64,000 nucleotides of DNA from Halodesulfovibrio sp. (GTDB taxonomy: Bacteria > Desulfobacterota > Desulfovibrionia > Desulfovibrionales > Desulfovibrionaceae), in assembly GCF_025210605.1 (NCBI RefSeq), contig NZ_JAOARI010000031.1:62001-126000 (forward strand), in the 5' to 3' direction. Every line of letters starts with the position of its first letter. Position 1 is the first letter of the stretch. Positions 8,957-17,611 of the stretch are shown here, piece by piece. Position numbers and translations under genes: made by a program. The notes under the pieces are model-generated. The model was not told where the DNA came from. It saw only the letters and a list, made by a program, of their open reading frames with translations, and did not search any database.

Positions 8957-9388
8957 GCTTTATGTTTTCGATATAGTAAGTGCATGTTGCATTCACAACA
9001 TCTTTTCGCATGTCTTTTTTATAATAAAATATCAGTAAGTAAAGGGTATGTTGTATGGGGTTTCCTTAATACCTAATCAATAATTAGAAATTGAGCTAAA
9101 TGTCTTGATAAAACACTAGGTTAATTTCTTTCAATAAGTGTACGTGGTTTCAATAGCACATAAGGTTTCGGTGAAATCGTATACAATTATTCCTTATGCA
9201 ATAAAGATTAATCGTAAAAAAATATTTTCAAATTATTGACATCGCTAGTTTTTTCATGTCAACAGCCTCGACGTTATTTTTTTTATAATGTAAATAAATT
9301 TGTAACAAAATGTTATTTCGCCTTCCCCGATCAACTGCGTGAAGTGACATTTTGAAATTATTTTATAGAGGGATGGTTGGGAGGCTGT
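8957..9388. other. A+T-rich leader of the chemoreceptor gene
   Basis: 430 bases without a convincing frame. TATAAT at 9284-9289 is a possible -10 but the expected -35 position holds AACAGC. I see neither a FliA-type GCCGATAA nor a sigma-54 TGGCAC-N5-TTGC box. Confidence 0.4.
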
Positions 9389-11851
9389 ATGAATTTAACT
9401 ACCATGCGTTTTAAAACAAAATTAATTTTAGGGATAGGTGTCCCTATGGTAATGCTCAGTTTGCTTGGGACTGTATGCATTACGAATATTGATAACTTGA
9501 CGCAAACCTCCGGTTGGGTTGAGCACACGCACTATGTTCTTGAACAAGCGGAAGCCCTTCAAGGGAGCGCCATTAATATGGAAACCGGTATGCGTGGGTA
9601 TTTGCTGGCAGGCAAAGAGGCATTTCTTGAACCGTATACTAATGGAGAAAAAAGTACATACGCAACAATTGCAGAGCTTAAAAAGACGGTAAAAGACAAT
9701 CCTAACCAAGTGGCAAGACTTGAAGAAGCTGAACGTGTCCTCAAAAGTTGGCAACACGATATTACAGAGCCAATCATTAGCTTGAGACGACAAATTGGTA
9801 ACGCTCAGACCATGAATGACATGGCAAAGCGCGTAGGCGAAGAGCAAGGCAAAAAATATTTTGATTCTTTTCGTGCACAAGTTGCTGGTTTCATAAAAGC
9901 TGAAAAAGCGGAGCTTGCACGATACCAGAGTACAGGCGGCATGGGCTCCCGCGTATCAGCTACCTATGAAACAATTATCATGGGCACGAACTTGCTCGCT
10001 GCGGCTGTCGATATGGAAACCGGCATGCGTGGTTTTTTGCTGGCAGGTAAAGAAAATTTTTTAGCACCATATAATAATGGCTCTGATAGCTTTTATGCTC
10101 AAGCTGCAAAGCTGAAGCGCAAGGTTGCAGGCAACCCTGCTCAAGTTCGTCGAGTAGCCGCAATGGTTGGCACTATACGAGAGTGGCAAACAAAGGTTGT
10201 TGCTCCAAGTATCCAGCTACGCAGAGATATTGGTCACGCTAAAACCATGGATGACATGGCTGATATCGTCGGTGAAGCCAGAGGCAGAAAGTTCTTCGGA
10301 AAATTCCGTCAACTTATGGCAGATTTTGAACGCGACGAGCGGGCACTGATGGAAGTTAGACAATCAGAAAACGACGAGACCGTCACCGAAACCATGGTTC
10401 TTGTCATAAGCTGTATTGTATTAGGCTTCGCGATATCCGGTGTTCTAGGGTACATTATTATCCATAGCCTGAACAGCCAGCTTGATACTATCCGTGTGTA
10501 TGCGCAGCAGGTCGCAGATGGTGACCTTGAGAGCACTCTTGAGGGGACATTCCCGCCAGAGTTAGACCGTGTGAAAACTGCAATTGAGCAAATGGTTGAA
10601 AATCTGAAAGAGCGCCTTGGCTTTGCTCAAAGCGTACTTGATGGCATTTCTAACCGATTCCCAGTGTTAACCCTTGATGCTCAGGGCAACATAACCTTCC
10701 TCAATAGTCGACTGGTGGAAGCGTGCGGTAAAACAGGTAGTACAGAAGAATTCATCGGCAAGCATATGGACGCACTTGGCGTTGATAGCCAGACCACTCC
10801 TTCTGTGCAAGCGCTTACTAACGGTGAGATGGTTCAGAGAGAGTTAATCGTTCAGCGGAGCGAAGGGGATCGAATTCTTGAGGCAAATGCTAACCCTCTA
10901 TATGACCTTGATAAAAATTTAATAGGTGTATTCACAGTTTATTACGAACTGACCTCTATCCGCAATCAGCAGGCAGAAATTCAGAAAAAGAACAAGCTGA
11001 TGGCGGAGATAGCAGAGCAAGCAACAGGTATTGCGAACTTGGTTTCCGTCGGTGCTGAAGAGCTTGCAGCTCAAGTGGCAGAAACAACCGAAGGTGCTCA
11101 GCGTCAGAGTGCACGTACTTCTGAAACAGCAACCGCCATGGAAGAGATGAATGCTACAGTGTCAGAGGTGGCACATAATGCATCGCAAGCTTCAGAAAAC
11201 GCCTCTAAATCACATGCAACTGCCTCTCGCGGTGAATCCGTTGTTGATGAGATGGTCGCGTCTATTCAAGAAGTGCATGGGCAGATGGATACATTACGCC
11301 GTAATATGGACTCGCTGGGTACTCAAGCTCAGGACATCGGAACAGTCATCACGGTTATTGAAGATATTGCTGACCAGACAAACTTGCTGGCTCTTAATGC
11401 AGCTATTGAAGCAGCGCGTGCAGGTGATGCTGGTCGAGGCTTTGCTGTCGTTGCAGATGAAGTACGTAAGCTGGCAGAAAAAACCATGGATGCCACCCGT
11501 GAAGTAGTAGCTACCATCACAAGTATTCAAAAAGGTGCTGAAGCAAGTATTGCCGCTACTGGCGAAGCAACAAGATCAGTGGAAACAAGCACAGCACTCG
11601 CTGGTGAATCTGGAGACCTGCTCAACTCTATTGTTCAGCTAGCGGGCGAAACAGCGAGTCAGGTTGAATCTATCGCTACAGCAAGTGAACAACAGTCTGC
11701 GGCAAGTGAGGAAGTCAACAGGGCTGTTGAGGAAGTAAGTATGATCTCCGATGAAACCGCTCAGTCAATGTTGTCGGCATCACAATCTGTTGAAAGCATG
11801 GCGCATAATGCGCAAGAGCTTAGAGGATTGATTAGTCGCCTTGCGCACTAA
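9389..11851 (+). CDS. Methyl-accepting chemotaxis protein with tandem CHASE3 domains
   Basis: Transmembrane chemoreceptor. Order of parts in the 820-residue product: membrane helix 1 (about 10-32); a first CHASE3-like domain (about 35-185) with [15 protein letters not shown]; a second, closely similar domain (about 190-335) with [15 protein letters not shown]; membrane helix 2 (about 345-370); HAMP (370-420); PAS (about 425-530); and the MCP signalling domain (about 550-815) with the Ala-Ala-Ile-Glu-Ala-Ala-Arg-Ala-Gly hairpin tip. I chose ATG 9389 behind GGGAGG over a TTG four codons upstream. No CheR-binding pentapeptide ends the protein. The ligand is unknown. Confidence 0.92.
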   Translation: MNLTTMRFKTKLILGIGVPMVMLSLLGTVCITNIDNLTQTSGWVEHTHYVLEQAEALQGSAINMETGMRGYLLAGKEAFLEPYTNGEKSTYATIAELKKTVKDNPNQVARLEEAERVLKSWQHDITEPIISLRRQIGNAQTMNDMAKRVGEEQGKKYFDSFRAQVAGFIKAEKAELARYQSTGGMGSRVSATYETIIMGTNLLAAAVDMETGMRGFLLAGKENFLAPYNNGSDSFYAQAAKLKRKVAGNPAQVRRVAAMVGTIREWQTKVVAPSIQLRRDIGHAKTMDDMADIVGEARGRKFFGKFRQLMADFERDERALMEVRQSENDETVTETMVLVISCIVLGFAISGVLGYIIIHSLNSQLDTIRVYAQQVADGDLESTLEGTFPPELDRVKTAIEQMVENLKERLGFAQSVLDGISNRFPVLTLDAQGNITFLNSRLVEACGKTGSTEEFIGKHMDALGVDSQTTPSVQALTNGEMVQRELIVQRSEGDRILEANANPLYDLDKNLIGVFTVYYELTSIRNQQAEIQKKNKLMAEIAEQATGIANLVSVGAEELAAQVAETTEGAQRQSARTSETATAMEEMNATVSEVAHNASQASENASKSHATASRGESVVDEMVASIQEVHGQMDTLRRNMDSLGTQAQDIGTVITVIEDIADQTNLLALNAAIEAARAGDAGRGFAVVADEVRKLAEKTMDATREVVATITSIQKGAEASIAATGEATRSVETSTALAGESGDLLNSIVQLAGETASQVESIATASEQQSAASEEVNRAVEEVSMISDETAQSMLSASQSVESMAHNAQELRGLISRLAH

Positions 11852-11877
11852 GTAGAAATAACAAGAAGGAACAGGGA

Positions 11878-11917
11878 GCAGCCATCGTTACTATTGAAGA
11901 TGGCTGCATCCTTTTTT
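11878..11917 (+). terminator. Terminator of the chemoreceptor gene
   Basis: Stem GCAGCCATC (11878-11886) with GATGGCTGC (11899-11907), followed by TTTTTT at 11912-11917. Confidence 0.85.
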
Positions 11918-11944
11918 ATGAAGAATGGATTTTGCGACACTCTT

Positions 11945-11972
11945 AGCCCTTATTCTGGTAAGGGCTTTTTCT
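11945..11972 (+). terminator. Second hairpin terminator
   Basis: Stem AGCCCTTA (11945-11952) with TAAGGGCT (11959-11966) followed by a T-rich end. It isolates the regulator gene downstream from the chemoreceptor transcript. Confidence 0.7.
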
Positions 11973-12024
11973 ATTGTATTTGGGAAAACAAAATTCTTCA
12001 AAATCGGTTCTCAATATGGTACTT

Positions 12025-12050
12025 CTCAGACCAAATAATTGGTCAGACCA
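12025..12050. promoter_or_regulatory. Candidate FadR-family operator
   Basis: TGGTCAGACCA at 12040-12050 is a palindrome of the TGGT-N3-ACCA type bound by FadR-subfamily regulators such as PdhR and LldR. An adjoining half-site, CAGACCA (12027-12033), makes GACCAA-ATAA-TTGGTC. It lies 15 bases before the regulator's own start codon, so autoregulation is the simplest reading. Confidence 0.5.
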
Positions 12051-12064
12051 CATGAAAGGATTAC

Positions 12065-12760
12065 ATGAACAAGCTATCTTCCGCCCCAAAAAAAGAACAA
12101 TTAAAAATATACGAACAAGTCGTGCTGCGCATACAAGAAATGGTACAAACCGGAGCGCTTGGTATTGGCGATAAGTTGCCGCCAGAGCGGGATTTGGCAC
12201 AGACATTTCAAGTTTCCCGCAGTTCAATCCGTGAAGCAATACGCTCTCTACAAGAAAAAGGGATTGTAGAAAGCAGACGCGGAAACGGAACGTATATTAT
12301 CCATACTGGAAATATTGTTGAGCCATTGGCGGAGGCTGTTACAGAACAACGAATTTATTTATTGCAGATTATGGAGTTCCGGCAGGCAATTGAACCTGCA
12401 ATGGCAGGGCTTGCGGCTCGCAATGCTACGCCTGAACAACTGGATGCTATTGCAGCTATTATTGAGGAAAAAGCACCGGAACCACCAGCGGGGAATCCGT
12501 GGGAAAAAGACATTCGATTCCACTGTGCTATTGCCAAAGCTTCTGGAAACCCGCTGTTTGAACAAGCGTTATATAACGCAAGCACCGCGCTTGAAGAAAT
12601 ACGGCAGGCACCGCTTCAATCTCCTGAACGCAGAGCGCAGTCCTGTTCTATGCATAAAGAAATTTTTAACGCTATCCGTACCGGTGATGCAGCGCTGGCG
12701 ACAGAATCTATGCGCACGCACTTAAAGCAGGTACACGCGCTACTCTTTACAACTGTGTGA
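12065..12760 (+). CDS. FadR-subfamily GntR transcriptional regulator
   Basis: DNA-binding regulator of 231 residues. Residues about 15-80 form the GntR winged helix (Leu-Pro-Pro-Glu-Arg-Asp-Leu, then Ser-Arg-Ser-Ser-Ile-Arg-Glu-Ala and Arg-Arg-Gly-Asn-Gly-Thr), and residues about 95-220 form an all-helical FCD effector domain of the FadR type. An AAAGGA site precedes the ATG. The next gene, 80 bases downstream on the same strand, encodes an alpha-hydroxy-acid oxidase, so the effector is plausibly lactate or another 2-hydroxy acid. That pairing is inference from context. Confidence 0.9.
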   Translation: MNKLSSAPKKEQLKIYEQVVLRIQEMVQTGALGIGDKLPPERDLAQTFQVSRSSIREAIRSLQEKGIVESRRGNGTYIIHTGNIVEPLAEAVTEQRIYLLQIMEFRQAIEPAMAGLAARNATPEQLDAIAAIIEEKAPEPPAGNPWEKDIRFHCAIAKASGNPLFEQALYNASTALEEIRQAPLQSPERRAQSCSMHKEIFNAIRTGDAALATESMRTHLKQVHALLFTTV

Positions 12761-12839
12761 TTCTAAGCTGTACACTTGTGCTGCTGTCATCTTTTATTAC
12801 GCACAAAATTAACCAGAACAATCAAGGTGAGGAAATGTT

Positions 12840-13862
12840 ATGCAAGATGTTCGTAAAATAGCCCGTGAAAGAATGAAAGGTTTTTGCAAAGTCTGTAAGG
12901 AATGTGACGGGCGAGCCTGTTCCGGCGAGGTTCCAGGTATGGGTGCACTTGGAACTGGGGCTTCATTTAGAAGCAATATAGAGGCACTGGCAGACTACAA
13001 ATTACGCATGCGTACTATTCATGATGTTTCTGAACCGGATACTCGTTCAACCGTTCTTGGGTACGACCTTTCTATTCCGGTATTTGCAGCACCAATCGGC
13101 GGTGTATCGTTCAACATGGGCGGGAAGATAAGTGAAGAAGAATACATTACTTCAAAGCTGAAAGCATGTGACGCCAACGGTATTGTTGGCTGTACTGGTG
13201 ACGGTGTGCCACCGTTTATCTCAGAAGCGGGATTCGGTGCAATTAAGGCTGTGAACGGTAAAGGTATTCCGTTCATTAAGCCTTGGGAAGGTGCTGAATT
13301 TTTCGAGAAAATCGAAAAAGCTGCTGAAACTGGCTGCACCACCTTCGGTATCGATATCGACGCCATTGGTCTTATCACCCTTGCTAAAATGGGACGCCCT
13401 GTTGCACCGCGCGGTGTTGAGCGTTTAAAAGCGCTTATTGAAAAAATTCCGGGGCAGGTATTGCTCAAGGGCATTATGACTCCTGAAGATGCGCAGGCAG
13501 CAGTAGAAGCCGGAGCCGCAGGTATTGTTGTTTCCAACCACGGTGGTCGCGTTCTTGACCATACTCCGGGTACAGCACATGTGCTTGCAGATATCGCAGA
13601 AGCAGTAAACGGTGAGCTTGCTGTTCTTGTTGATGGTGGTGTCCGTACTGGTGCTGATATTTTGAAAATGATCGCTTTGGGTGCAGACGCTGTTATGATT
13701 GGACGTCCGTTCTCCGTAGCAACTGTTGGCGGTCTTGAAGAAGGTGCTTCCAAGTACATTCAGCAACTTACCGGAGAGCTAAAATCTGCTATGGTTCTCA
13801 CCGGCTGTGAATCTATTGACGATGCTAATTTCAACATCATTACCGATGTGCTCGGACAATAG
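12840..13862 (+). CDS. FMN-dependent alpha-hydroxy-acid oxidising protein
   Basis: Flavoprotein of the lactate oxidase / glycolate oxidase / LldD fold. Of its 340 residues, the first 35 carry a Cys-rich segment (Cys-Lys-Val-Cys-Lys-Glu-Cys then Ala-Cys) not found in classical LldD but typical of the anaerobe branch. The TIM barrel contains Ser-Asn-His-Gly-Gly-Arg near 232 with the catalytic His, Asp-Gly-Gly-Val-Arg near 262, and Gly-Arg-Pro-Phe near 288 for FMN phosphate binding. GGTGAGG precedes the ATG. The FadR-type regulator upstream suggests use in 2-hydroxy-acid (perhaps lactate) metabolism; whether oxygen or another acceptor is used cannot be seen. Confidence 0.88.
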   Translation: MQDVRKIARERMKGFCKVCKECDGRACSGEVPGMGALGTGASFRSNIEALADYKLRMRTIHDVSEPDTRSTVLGYDLSIPVFAAPIGGVSFNMGGKISEEEYITSKLKACDANGIVGCTGDGVPPFISEAGFGAIKAVNGKGIPFIKPWEGAEFFEKIEKAAETGCTTFGIDIDAIGLITLAKMGRPVAPRGVERLKALIEKIPGQVLLKGIMTPEDAQAAVEAGAAGIVVSNHGGRVLDHTPGTAHVLADIAEAVNGELAVLVDGGVRTGADILKMIALGADAVMIGRPFSVATVGGLEEGASKYIQQLTGELKSAMVLTGCESIDDANFNIITDVLGQ

Positions 13863-13890
13863 CGCTATAGGTAGACTAGGAAATTAACAA

Positions 13891-13933
13891 AGCGGTCATA
13901 TGCTGGCTACAACCAGCATATGACCGCTCTTTT
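13891..13933. terminator. Bidirectional terminator
   Basis: A perfect 16-bp stem, AGCGGTCATATGCTGG (13891-13906) with CCAGCATATGACCGCT (13913-13928), followed by CTTTT. It separates the convergent oxidase and nitroreductase genes. Confidence 0.85.
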
Positions 13934-13963
13934 ATGTGCGTATATCAACAGCAATATGCTGTT

Positions 13964-14788
13964 TTATAATTTGACTCGATGAACTGTCTGGAATTTACGG
14001 TCAACAGTGCGCTGATACTTTACCGCCGGTGCGCCGAACATCATAACATATGCTGCATCGTGCTCTTGCGGGATACCCAGCATTTCTTTGTAGTCTGGAA
14101 CCAAGCCTGTGAGCGCCTGTAATGCAAATCCACACCACAGACTGCCTAATCCAGCATTTGTTGCTGCCAGATCGAAGTGAGTAAGAGCAATTGCAACATC
14201 AATATGCGCAGAAGCTCCAGCTGTAGGCGCTGAAACAATAAGCATATGTGGTGCGTTTCGGAATATAATGTCGTTACCTTGGGCATGCGCTTTTGCAAAC
14301 GCTTTAAAATGCCCTAAACCTTTCGGTAACCGTTGTTCTGTAATCGCTTCTGTAATGTGCTTATATGTGTGGTCAGATATTTTTTTCATTACATCCATAT
14401 CGTCCACAACAGTAAATTGCAGTTCCATAGCATTTTTTGCTGTAGGTGCATTTGCAGATAATTCGATCAATCTATTGATGAGTGCTGTATCAACATTTTC
14501 CTGCTTGAAACGACGAACGGAGCGGCGTCCGCGCATGAGTGTTTCGAGCTGCTCATCAGATGGAAAGCTGTTTTTGATAGTTTTACAGTCGCTTGGCTCT
14601 ACATCAAGAATAGATATAGCGCCTGAAGGACAGATAGCTAAACAGTGTAAACACTTCAGACAACGAGCTTCACGGGACGGGTCAATAGAAGGGTGTTCAC
14701 TATCAAAACGAATAATTGTTGTAGGACAGTCTGCAACACACAGACCGCACTGAATGCATTTTTCAAAATTAACGTTAAAATCAAGCAT
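13964..14788 (-). CDS. Nitroreductase fused to a 2x[4Fe-4S] ferredoxin domain
   Basis: The N-terminus (residues about 5-65) has two ferredoxin motifs, Cys-Ile-Gln-Cys-Gly-Leu-Cys-Val-Ala-Asp-Cys-Pro and Cys-Leu-Lys-Cys-Leu-His-Cys-Leu-Ala-Ile-Cys-Pro, each able to bind a [4Fe-4S] cluster. Residues about 85-265 form a nitroreductase FMN domain beginning near Arg-Arg-Ser-Val-Arg-Arg-Phe. Such fusions take electrons from ferredoxin to flavin; the substrate is unknown. I placed the start at 14788 because CGGAG lies just upstream; the frame continues six codons to a GTG. Product 274 residues. The gene stands alone. Confidence 0.88.
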   Translation of the reverse strand: MLDFNVNFEKCIQCGLCVADCPTTIIRFDSEHPSIDPSREARCLKCLHCLAICPSGAISILDVEPSDCKTIKNSFPSDEQLETLMRGRRSVRRFKQENVDTALINRLIELSANAPTAKNAMELQFTVVDDMDVMKKISDHTYKHITEAITEQRLPKGLGHFKAFAKAHAQGNDIIFRNAPHMLIVSAPTAGASAHIDVAIALTHFDLAATNAGLGSLWCGFALQALTGLVPDYKEMLGIPQEHDAAYVMMFGAPAVKYQRTVDRKFQTVHRVKL

Positions 14789-15020
14789 ATTTTCTCCGTA
14801 TGCCACAATATCAATCTACTTTATTTTAAAAAACAAGATATTGCGTTGTGCCGTGTGCAGGGAAATCGTTTTTTAGTGTGGCATCATGTCGGCGCACAGT
14901 ACTGCAAAAAAGAGACGGGATAAAGGACGATATTTTTTGTCGAGAATATTTCACCAAAAAAATATCATATTTTAACAGGATAAGGGCATAGTTACAGCCC
15001 AGTGGCACAATGACAAAAAG

Positions 15021-15038
15021 CTGTAACAATGTTGTCAC
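15021..15038 (+). promoter_or_regulatory. Candidate Pho box (PhoB site)
   Basis: CTGTAAC-AATG-TTGTCAC keeps the 7-4-7 spacing of PhoB direct repeats (consensus CTGTCAT twice with 4 bases between). It lies about 90 bases before a sodium-phosphate transporter gene, which agrees with phosphate control. Confidence 0.5.
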
Positions 15039-15048
15039 AAAAAATGAC

Positions 15049-15113
15049 TATCTAGAGCACGGCTCGAGGAGCAGGCAAGGATGTCTGAGCAGGTCGGGTC
15101 GATCACCTAGATA
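15049..15113 (+). promoter_or_regulatory. Leader stem enclosing a possible upstream ORF
   Basis: TATCTAG (15049-15055) pairs with CTAGATA (15107-15113). Between them is GAGGAG (15066-15071) followed after 9 bases by ATG 15081 and a 9-codon frame (MSEQVGSIT) whose TAG stop lies in the closing arm. The transporter's own GGAG is only a few bases downstream at about 15121, so translation of the small frame could open the leader stem. This is inference. Confidence 0.35.
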
Positions 15114-15130
15114 TATTTTTTGGAGCATGT

Positions 15131-16309
15131 ATGCCTGATATGACTTACTCTCCCAAAGCGACACCGCAGGTGTCTTCTGTGACTGACTCTCAAGGATTTA
15201 ACCTTACTGTTATTTGCCGCTGGCTTGCTGTTGCTGCGTTAATTTACTGTATGCTGCTTGCCGTAGGCATGATTGGCGCAGGATTTAAGACTGCGACTGC
15301 CGGACAAGCAAAAACATTATTTGCCTTTGCCTCAAATCCGTTTCTCGGACTTATTATCGGTACGGTGTGTACCGCTCTTATCCAGTCCTCAAGCACAGTA
15401 ACATCTATTATTGTAGGGCTTGTTGCAGGTGGCTTGCCGGTGTCACTGGCTATCCCAATGATTATGGGAGCCAACATCGGTACTACTATCACCAATACAA
15501 TCGTCAGTGCTGGGCATATGCGATGCAGTACTGAATTTAAGCGTGCGTTTTCTGCCGCAACCGTGCACGACTTTTTCAATTTGATTGCTGTTGGTATCTT
15601 TTTACCACTCGAAATATTTACCGGCTTCCTGCAAAAATCCAGTTTAGCCATTGCATCCATGTTTGTAGGCGGAAGTTCTATGAGCATGAAAGGAATGAAC
15701 TTTATTAAGCCGATCACCAAGCCGTTGATTGGTGGGTTGAAAGGAATGTTCGGTGCGTTTTCACCTGAGATTCAGGGCGCGTTGCTTGTAGTTATAGGCA
15801 TTGGACTTATTTTCTGTGCAATTACCATGATGGGTAAGCTGCTCAAGAAACTTATGGTTGGTCGTGCTAAAAATATGCTGCATACCGCAATTGGGCGTGG
15901 CTCATTCGCGGGTATCCTTTCCGGCATGGTTGTCACCATTCTTGTTCAGTCTTCTTCAACAACAACCAGCCTTATGATCCCGCTTGTTGGCTCAGGCATT
16001 TTCAGCATGCGCCAGATCTACCCATTTACCTTGGGAAGTAACATCGGCACATGCGTTACAGCTCTGCTTGCTGCAACAGCTGTTGTCGGCGGTAACAGTC
16101 TTTTTGCTCTGCAAATTGCGTTTGTGCACCTGCTCTTTAATATCTCCGGTGTACTTATAATTTATGGAATACCGTTTTTACGCGAAGTGCCACCGCGATG
16201 TGCAGAATGGCTTGCAGATTACGCCGGACGAAAAAAACGCTACGCAGCATGCTACGTTCTTGGAGTATTTTTCTTACTCCCTGCAACATTCATCATGCTT
16301 GCACAGTAA
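15131..16309 (+). CDS. Na/Pi cotransporter family protein
   Basis: Sodium-dependent phosphate importer or exporter of the NptA/YjbB type in the inner membrane. The 392-residue protein has two inverted Na_Pi_cotrans repeats, each with the diagnostic Gln-Ser-Ser-Ser-Thr (around residues 79 and 278), and 8 or more hydrophobic segments. It lacks the C-terminal PhoU-like domain that many bacterial homologues carry. A Pho-box-like site and a structured leader lie upstream, so phosphate-responsive expression is plausible. Confidence 0.88.
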   Translation: MPDMTYSPKATPQVSSVTDSQGFNLTVICRWLAVAALIYCMLLAVGMIGAGFKTATAGQAKTLFAFASNPFLGLIIGTVCTALIQSSSTVTSIIVGLVAGGLPVSLAIPMIMGANIGTTITNTIVSAGHMRCSTEFKRAFSAATVHDFFNLIAVGIFLPLEIFTGFLQKSSLAIASMFVGGSSMSMKGMNFIKPITKPLIGGLKGMFGAFSPEIQGALLVVIGIGLIFCAITMMGKLLKKLMVGRAKNMLHTAIGRGSFAGILSGMVVTILVQSSSTTTSLMIPLVGSGIFSMRQIYPFTLGSNIGTCVTALLAATAVVGGNSLFALQIAFVHLLFNISGVLIIYGIPFLREVPPRCAEWLADYAGRKKRYAACYVLGVFFLLPATFIMLAQ

Positions 16310-16384
16310 AAAATAGCGACTGTAGCAGATAAAACCCCATTCAACCGAATAATTTTACTGTCCGAACGTTGTAGTAATCCTGTA

Positions 16385-16422
16385 AAAAAATGCCGTTCAG
16401 GAAACGGAACGGCATTTTTTTA
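16385..16422 (+). terminator. Terminator of the Na/Pi gene
   Basis: A 14-bp stem (aaaaaatgccgttc at 16385-16398 with gaacggcatttttt at 16407-16420) ending in seven T. Confidence 0.9.
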
Positions 16423-16549
16423 CTATTTTGTTCTTCCCAAAAGCAAAGGATAGCTTTACAGTTACCCTGAAACCGTTTACAGAATGAATTAGCTAATTTC
16501 TACTAAATTAGTCCGAATATAGAGTACGCACTGTATAGAAAGCGTGTAA

Positions 16550-16776
16550 CCGCTTCCGGAAAGCCATCGATAGAAGAGGGTACCCCCGTATTAATCTTCT
16601 ATCGCAGTTTGCCGGATGAACCTGACATAAATCGTCTGGCAATAAGTCGGTTAATCCGACTTAGCGCTGCGTGTTGCACATCCTTCGGTAGCATTCAATG
16701 GGCGAAATGCTGCCGGAGCTCCTCAAAAGAGTCCGGGGTTCAGCGATGGTTACTAGTCTGAACTCCGGACTCTTTT
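16550..16776 (+). ncRNA. Candidate structured intergenic RNA
   Basis: No gene covers this stretch, yet it carries four successive stems. (1) GATAGAAGA pairs with TCTTCTATC (about 16569-16604), extended outward by TCCGGAAAGC / GCAGTTTGCCGGA. (2) AAGTCGG-TTAA-TCCGACTT (about 16643-16661). (3) GGTAGCATT / AAATGCTGCC (about 16687-16714). (4) A 19-bp terminator-like stem at 16725-16776. The set ends with TTTT and looks like an independent transcript. It does not match the sequence hallmarks I know for tmRNA, RNase P RNA or SRP RNA; a divergent 6S RNA is not excluded. Strand is chosen because no promoter space exists on the other side. Confidence 0.45.
16725..16776 (+). terminator. Strong hairpin ending the candidate RNA
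   Basis: Arms 16725-16743 and 16758-16776 pair over 19 bases with one G-T wobble (AAAAGAGTCCGG... / ...CCGGACTCTTTT). It has A-run and T-run flanks, so it can act in both directions. Confidence 0.8.
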
Positions 16777-16792
16777 GCGTGCAACGAATAGA

Positions 16793-16858
16793 ACAAAAAA
16801 AGGTCAGCATCTACTCCTAGATAATCGTGTCGGAGTAGATGCTGACCTTAAGTTTTTT
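16793..16858 (-). terminator. Terminator of the universal stress gene
   Basis: A perfect 18-bp stem (16800-16817 with 16832-16849). Read on the minus strand it is followed by seven T (16795-16801), just downstream of the stress-protein stop codon. Confidence 0.9.
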
Positions 16859-16867
16859 TGCAGGTTA

Positions 16868-17290
16868 TTAGTGCTTTTTATGCACAACAAGCACGTTACA
16901 TGGAGCTTGTTTTAATACTCTGGTTGTCACGCTGCCAAGCAGGATAGAAGCAAGTGGGTTGGTTCCCCGCGGTGCCATAATAATTAAATCTACTTTTTCT
17001 TTTTCCGCTATTCGTGGAATTTCTTCACTTGGCGAGTTATCCACAACACGTTCTGAATACAGCGCCTTATGCTTTTCCATCATTTCGCGGACAGGTGTAA
17101 GCACTTGATTGGCATATTCTAGTGACTCTACGGAAAATTCTTTAAATTGCTTGAGGTTTTGGAACGTCTCACTGCAATACAGTACTATTATTTCCGCATT
17201 AAACTTACTTGCAAGATCAATAGCTTCAGTAGCAGCATTGAGAGAATATTCGGAACCGTCCACCGGCAATAATATTTTTGTTATTTTCAT
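16868..17290 (-). CDS. Universal stress protein, UspA family
   Basis: Small cytoplasmic stress protein of 140 residues. It begins Met-Lys-Ile-Thr-Lys-Ile-Leu-Leu-Pro-Val-Asp-Gly-Ser, the normal family start, and carries the ATP-binding pattern Gly-Thr then Gly-Ser-Val-Thr near residues 108-127 (Ala-Pro-Arg-Gly then Leu-Leu-Gly-Ser-Val-Thr). The start at 17290 has GGGAG seven bases upstream; five further codons are open. The gene stands alone with its own terminator. The partner or stress signal is unknown. Confidence 0.92.
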   Translation of the reverse strand: MKITKILLPVDGSEYSLNAATEAIDLASKFNAEIIVLYCSETFQNLKQFKEFSVESLEYANQVLTPVREMMEKHKALYSERVVDNSPSEEIPRIAEKEKVDLIIMAPRGTNPLASILLGSVTTRVLKQAPCNVLVVHKKH

Positions 17291-17611
17291 GTAATACTCC
17301 CGCATAGCACCAGAGTTTAGAGTAATTAGACTGTGTATAACCCCGTGAAGTACTGTTTATTCTTGTAGTTATAGTAGAAAACTTTCTACTTTAGAGTATG
17401 CATAACTGAAAAAATGCATTGCATACAAAGTACATAACCATACCCTGCTTACATAGCTGTAGCAATGGTATAAAAAATATATCATATTACAAAAAAAGAG
17501 TACTTATCGTAGATATCGAGACTGGAAACGATATTTCACATCAGAAAAATAACCTGCTCTTATATATTAAAATAGCAAAGTACCTTTCCGTTATACACAT
17601 CATCGCACAAT

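Larger units (their letters stand above)
14789..15130. other. Divergent region with leader of the Na/Pi gene
   Basis: Holds promoters for the nitroreductase (leftward) and Na/Pi transporter (rightward). Visible elements: an inverted repeat GTTACAGC (14991-14998) / GCTGTAAC (15020-15027), a Pho-box-like sequence at 15021-15038, and a leader stem enclosing a possible 9-codon frame at 15049-15113. Confidence 0.6.

Noticed and set aside
15057..15106. SAH-riboswitch-like CTCGAGGAGC segment before the Na/Pi gene
   Set aside because: Only the first block resembles that riboswitch; the CAGGCTCGG block and pseudoknot are absent, and the gene is unrelated to SAH recycling.
16725..16743. AGAGTCCGGGG as a remnant of RNase P RNA
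   Set aside because: It is one arm of a 19-bp terminator stem, and the other conserved RNase P regions are missing.
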